From an uncultured Ignavibacteriota bacterium (GTDB lineage Bacteria; Bacteroidota; Ignavibacteria; Palsa-1295), in the NCBI GenBank assembly GCA_903900335.1, contig CAIUMP010000006.1:1-53537 (forward strand): DNA of 53,537 bases. The letters run 5' to 3'. The notes under the pieces are model-generated. The model made no database searches. It saw only the letters and a list, made by a program, of their open reading frames with translations, and was not told the origin of the DNA. A program made the translations under genes and the position numbers. Below are positions 50,041 through 53,537 of this stretch, piece after piece. Every line of letters starts with the position of its first letter. Positions within the stretch are counted from its first letter, which is position 1.

Positions 50041-50388
50041 GTGCCCTCGCAGTTCAACTCTCGTCTCTCGTTTGCCAATGGAGAGGATGCGCGTATGGTT
50101 GCTACAAAGCTCGCACAAATGTACGAACGGAAGCTGTTCACCCAATACCAAACGGAAGTGCAACTGCATCACCCGATGTTTTTCGAACGGCTGCGGGCCG
50201 TGTGCCCGTGCTTAACCAGGCCGGATATATGGATCTGCATGCTCATGCGATTGGGACTAACCGTGGACGAAATAAAATTTCAACTCAAGCTCGAGGAAGG
50301 CTCCTACTACAACCGCTGCTGGAAGCTTCGTAAAAAGCTCGGGCTGAATGAAGGGGAGAACCTTGCGTTATTTTTGATGGCGCTATGA
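50041..50388 (+). CDS. Small HTH protein, LuxR-C-like (single domain)
   Basis: 115 residues from a GTG at 50041, or 97 from ATG 50095. Residues about 45-112 match the HTH region that ends many Bacteroidota TPR/two-component regulators: FFERLRAVCPCLTRPDIWIC, MRLGLTVDEIKFQLKL, YNRCWKLRKKLGL and ENLALFLMAL at the end. It lacks any sensory domain. It overlaps the next gene by ATGA, which suggests that it regulates or is co-regulated with that secreted protein. A C7 run lies 32 bp upstream but does not fuse to this frame in any phase. Confidence 0.6.
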   Translation: MPSQFNSRLSFANGEDARMVATKLAQMYERKLFTQYQTEVQLHHPMFFERLRAVCPCLTRPDIWICMLMRLGLTVDEIKFQLKLEEGSYYNRCWKLRKKLGLNEGENLALFLMAL

Positions 50389-51647
50389 AGCTAACCTACC
50401 GGTATATTCTGCTCGCTCTCATTGCGATGACTGCGCACGCGAGAGGAGCCGATGCGCAGGTACGCTTAACCTCTGAAGACTCCTCTGCAATCTTGCAGGT
50501 CTGCCGCGATTACCTGAGCGGCGTTTCCACATTGATGAGAGCAGGAGGCGATACGGCAGAAGAGAATGTCGTGAGTCCTATTGATTTCATTCAAGGTGAC
50601 CAATCCTCTCTTTGGAGCACGCGGTACCATGGAACCCCTGATAAGTCACTAAAGAGTCTCTATCGTATGGACTCGCACGCGTTTGACGGGAGTACCTATT
50701 GGAGGCTAAAAGTCAGTGTGATAGAAAATAGCAAATACCCCACTGTACTTGCCACGCTCATGGGTCACGCACATAAATACACGATCAGGTTCTATCTGAA
50801 TCATGAGGACAGTTCGTGGCTCCTCCGCTCCAGAAGTAACCCACACCCTCCCCACATTGTATTCTCCCCATCCTGGAAGCTAATTGCACCGTGGGATGTA
50901 CTTACAGAAGCCTGGATCAGAGATACCGTTGATGGCGACACTGTGATCTACTCGCCAAAGGAACGGCTCGGGGACTCCTTCTTCCAAATGAGACGCAGGA
51001 CGAGGGACACTGTGATGAATGTTCTCGGCGTAACACGGCCAACACGGCTGGATGAGCCTTTCTATTTCAAGGAAATAATTGCAAGTGGGCCGGAGGAGTT
51101 GGCGAAATTACTTGGGTGCGTTGATTTCCCAGCCTACAGTGACGGGCTTTCTCTTCCTCCGATGTTTATTTCCAGCGGTCCTGCGGGCGAACCTTATGAA
51201 CTCACTCGGATTCTTGTCCGGACTAATCCATCTGTTCCTCGAATTATCCTCGAAGGTTTTTCTCGACTCATCGAGAACAATCCGATAGTAATCGACAAGT
51301 TGCTGGAGAGCCTGCGGTCTTATTACAGAGATGTCGAAGCTATCCGGTTCGAAGAGAATCTGCTGTGTCTCAGCGGTTACAGTGTTGATATACCTTGTAA
51401 AGACCGTGCGGCAGGTGCAGGATACCTGCTTTGTAAGTTAACATATCGGAAGCTCGGGATCGAGGGAGTGCGAACACTTATCCTTCAGGGTGGCGGGATG
51501 AGGTGGATAGTATCTGACCAAAATAAGTACCTCGTCAAAACAATTAACGAGGTACTTGGATTGGGGGGTGAGCTGCTTGATCGCGCGCTTTGGGAAGAAC
51601 TGATGAACGAGGAGACTGTGAGGCGGAGCAGATCACCTATGCGTTAG
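50385..51647 (+). CDS. Exported hypothetical protein coupled to an HTH gene
   Basis: 420 residues. The signal peptide YILLALIAMTAHARGADAQ is followed by an unfamiliar ~395-residue region without repeats, lipobox or T9SS tail. Visible features are HPPHIVFSPSWKLIAPWDVL, a ~50-residue block around MFISSGPAGEPYELTRILVR and a late GVRTLILQGGGMRWIVSD. The first gene-level context is the overlapping small HTH gene. No function can be given. Convergent with the 595-residue gene, 30 bp apart. Confidence 0.6.
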   Translation: MKLTYRYILLALIAMTAHARGADAQVRLTSEDSSAILQVCRDYLSGVSTLMRAGGDTAEENVVSPIDFIQGDQSSLWSTRYHGTPDKSLKSLYRMDSHAFDGSTYWRLKVSVIENSKYPTVLATLMGHAHKYTIRFYLNHEDSSWLLRSRSNPHPPHIVFSPSWKLIAPWDVLTEAWIRDTVDGDTVIYSPKERLGDSFFQMRRRTRDTVMNVLGVTRPTRLDEPFYFKEIIASGPEELAKLLGCVDFPAYSDGLSLPPMFISSGPAGEPYELTRILVRTNPSVPRIILEGFSRLIENNPIVIDKLLESLRSYYRDVEAIRFEENLLCLSGYSVDIPCKDRAAGAGYLLCKLTYRKLGIEGVRTLILQGGGMRWIVSDQNKYLVKTINEVLGLGGELLDRALWEELMNEETVRRSRSPMR

Positions 51648-51677
51648 CCCTTGAATGCGACCACGTTTCCATCCCTT

Positions 51678-53465
51678 TCAATGTACGCTGCGCCACATTG
51701 TGTTATCTCGCAGTATTTGACTCGGGTCAACCCTAGGTTGCGGCTGTGCTTTTTTCTTTCGCCATTCAGCGATTGCAGCTGTGGCCTTCCTCATCAACTC
51801 ATCCCAAGTCGCATCAGATGCATGCTCATTGTATGCTTTCAAAAAGACCGTTAATCCAGAGTAATCCCCTGCTGGTATTGGGCCATTAAGTAGGTCATCG
51901 AGTAGCTTTTTGATGTAATCATTCAGTACATCTCCACCACTCAAGAGGTTGTCCATTTGTTCTCGCTGAAACTTCAAACGTCGAAAGAGCCTTTCATTAT
52001 CCTTCTCTCGTTTCGCTGCTCTGGGATCTCCGAATATCTGCTTTAGCAAATTATTCAGTTCTTTGTCCATTGGATCATCATCCTTTTCCAATTTATCTTC
52101 TGTTTTCTCAAGGTTATCCTCAAATCCTTTGAAGTCCTCGGTTGCCGGACCGCCCTGGTCAGCCATAAGAAGGCCTCGGAAGAAATTCGTGTCGTCATAT
52201 GCATCACCTAATTTTTGGTTGATCTTGTTGAAGGCATCCTGATCGTCAGGACAAGGAAAACCACCCCCACTCGCCGTCCTATTTGCTGGCGGACGTACCC
52301 CGCCTTTATTCGTCCCGCCACCTCGCTGATCCAGCAACGTGGTCATCATTTTCTTCTGGAGGTTCAGGCCGTCACGATTAGCCAAAGCATCCAGGAAGTC
52401 CGGCAATGAGCTCCAATCAATGGAAGGGTCATCGGGGTTATCTATCAGATTCGCAAGCACCTTTTTCAACTCATCCGAAACGCTGAAGTCGGAGTTGTGG
52501 TAGGGTTGAAGTTCAAGTTGAATGAGCTGCTGTATCTTTTGCTCCGGTGTTAGTGGCTTTGCTGGCGGCGGCGGGTCTTCTGTGTCGCTCTTAAACTGAT
52601 TCTTAATGTCGTCAGCGGACTCTCCCGCGAACGCATCCCGCAGCCCCCACTCCGTTTTTACCTGCTTCCATTGCTTATCCAGCTCCGGGTCTTTCGACAT
52701 TTTGTCGTCGAATGTGTGGTCGCTGTAGAGATCGTTATTGGCCCCGCCGGTGGGTGAAGGCAGTGGCAGCTTCACCTTATCGGAAATCTTGTTTTTGGAG
52801 GAGCACGGGTCGTTATCCCCCTGTCCCGAGGGTTGATGCTGGTGCCAGAGATCACCCTTGACGATAGGGGTAGTGGGAACCGGCTGTTTGATGTCCTTCG
52901 GGTGCAGTTTGTCGTACATCGGCCAAATGACATCTTCGAAGTACTTGAGATCCGCAGGAGCAGCATCATCCCCGCTGTCAGCGCCACTCAAGTCAAACTC
53001 AGCGAGATAATCATCAATGGTAAGCTTCGAATCACTATTATCGATGGGAATGTATCCCAGTCCCCTGCCAACGACACCAGCGGGATCCCATTCGATCTCA
53101 ATTCCCACATTGAGGTCAATCGGAACGATAAGTCTCGTGTCATCATCAGAAGGAAGGTGCACGCCTACCCCTTGGTCGGGCGGTTCTGTTAAGGTCGTAT
53201 CATCGGTAATATCTCCCGTCCCAATCTCGCCACCTGGGGGAATAATACCGTGAAACTCGTTCCCTTCTAACGCCGGTGGTACGGGCGGTGTTTTATTCCC
53301 ACCCGCGGCACCTCCTCCGACAGGCGCGCCACCCGTGCCGGTTGCTCCAACTGGGTCCGGTGGTGGCGGCGTTGGAGTGTCATTGAGGCCACCCACACCG
53401 GAAAGCCGGATTCCTTGATCGGTCGGTCCAAACGTGTAATACGGCCAGTCTGCTGTTTTGCTCAT
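51678..53465 (-). CDS. Large acidic, proline/glycine-rich orphan protein
   Basis: 595 residues starting MSKTADWPYYTFGPTDQG, with no signal peptide and no membrane helix. A Pro/Gly-rich low-complexity stretch spans residues about 30-75 (PTPPPPDPVGATGTGG). An acidic middle region (many DD/DDP and EDP groups) and a helical C-terminal half follow (FEDNLEKTEDKLEKDDDPMD, KREKDNERLFRRLKFQREQM, MRKATAAIAEWRKKKAQPQP). No domain is recognised. A soluble scaffold, or a protein exported without Sec (for instance as cargo of a contractile system), would fit; neither is supported by neighbours inside the window. Confidence 0.6.
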   Translation of the reverse strand: MSKTADWPYYTFGPTDQGIRLSGVGGLNDTPTPPPPDPVGATGTGGAPVGGGAAGGNKTPPVPPALEGNEFHGIIPPGGEIGTGDITDDTTLTEPPDQGVGVHLPSDDDTRLIVPIDLNVGIEIEWDPAGVVGRGLGYIPIDNSDSKLTIDDYLAEFDLSGADSGDDAAPADLKYFEDVIWPMYDKLHPKDIKQPVPTTPIVKGDLWHQHQPSGQGDNDPCSSKNKISDKVKLPLPSPTGGANNDLYSDHTFDDKMSKDPELDKQWKQVKTEWGLRDAFAGESADDIKNQFKSDTEDPPPPAKPLTPEQKIQQLIQLELQPYHNSDFSVSDELKKVLANLIDNPDDPSIDWSSLPDFLDALANRDGLNLQKKMMTTLLDQRGGGTNKGGVRPPANRTASGGGFPCPDDQDAFNKINQKLGDAYDDTNFFRGLLMADQGGPATEDFKGFEDNLEKTEDKLEKDDDPMDKELNNLLKQIFGDPRAAKREKDNERLFRRLKFQREQMDNLLSGGDVLNDYIKKLLDDLLNGPIPAGDYSGLTVFLKAYNEHASDATWDELMRKATAAIAEWRKKKAQPQPRVDPSQILRDNTMWRSVH

Positions 53466-53537
53466 AATGGACTTCGGTTATTGACTTGTTCAGAAAGCGG
53501 CAGTTCGGGTAAAACTCAAGTCAATCCTCATGGCATC

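Noticed and set aside
49893-50333. 146-codon frame crossing a C7 run, possible phase-variable start for the HTH gene
   Set aside because: Changing the C-run by one base in either direction leads to a stop within 5-9 codons, and a TAG at 50035 closes the HTH frame upstream. No fusion is possible.
1-53537. CRISPR arrays, insertion sequences, phage genes, rRNA genes
   Set aside because: No regularly spaced repeats, transposase or integrase motifs, phage structural genes or rRNA sequence were seen on either strand.

Overview
The window looks like a chromosomal segment from a free-living Gram-negative member of the Bacteroidota/Chlorobiota superphylum, with the Kapaibacteriota/Ignavibacteria side the best guess. 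The guess rests on at least eight proteins ending in a type IX secretion (T9SS/Por) C-terminal sorting domain, on PD40/TolB-like and DUF3078 proteins, on promoter boxes of the Bacteroidota TAnnTTTG type, and on an aerobic-type Nuo/Sdh gene set. No plasmid, phage or insertion-sequence genes were seen. The taxon is an inference; no rRNA gene is present.

Layout. 1-3.4 kb holds the end of a biotin carboxylase, a small zinc-ribbon membrane protein and purL. 3.3-8.4 kb is an accessory hot spot with lower GC than its neighbours. It lies between purL and a KinB/AlgB-like histidine kinase/sigma-54 regulator pair and carries a secreted two-gene cassette, an orphan DUF2281 antitoxin-like gene, a sigma-70 family gene with a 7-bp tandem repeat, and a T9SS cargo gene. 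Diverged extra copies of the purL 3' end and of the kinase 5' end lie inside it. 8.4-11.9 kb holds the two-component pair and tRNA-Asn. 11.9-18.2 kb holds a lipoprotein, a DUF4159 protein, a YfhO-like membrane protein, a beta-helix T9SS protein and a small membrane protein. 18.2-21.5 kb is a minus-strand operon nuoE - T9SS-tail-only protein - nuoF - sdhB - small membrane protein. 21.7-26 kb holds three T9SS cargo proteins. 26-30.7 kb holds a VOC protein, a Fur-family regulator with a TolB-like protein and a porin, and tRNA-Thr. 30.7-37 kb holds a thioesterase and a three-gene envelope operon (beta-barrel, large lipoprotein, PD40 protein). 37-45 kb is housekeeping (GNAT, TrmH, Hsp20, RsmI, AI-2E transporter) plus a very large outer-membrane protein. 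45-48 kb holds PPK2 and a second copy of the secreted cassette. 48-53.5 kb holds a DUF3078 protein with a 31-residue microprotein, RlpA, an HTH/secreted-protein pair and a 595-residue acidic orphan.

Most interesting system. A cassette of a cysteine-rich secreted protein followed by an overlapping YCF48/BNR-repeat T9SS protein occurs twice (3351-5392 minus strand; 46079-48023 plus strand). Both copies have a poly-G tract at the same place in the signal peptide of the first gene: G8 in copy A, in frame; G9 in copy B, out of frame by one base. The second gene overlaps the end of the first in both copies. This is what a phase-variable, translationally coupled surface-protein locus would look like. 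The main alternative is a homopolymer error in the assembly.
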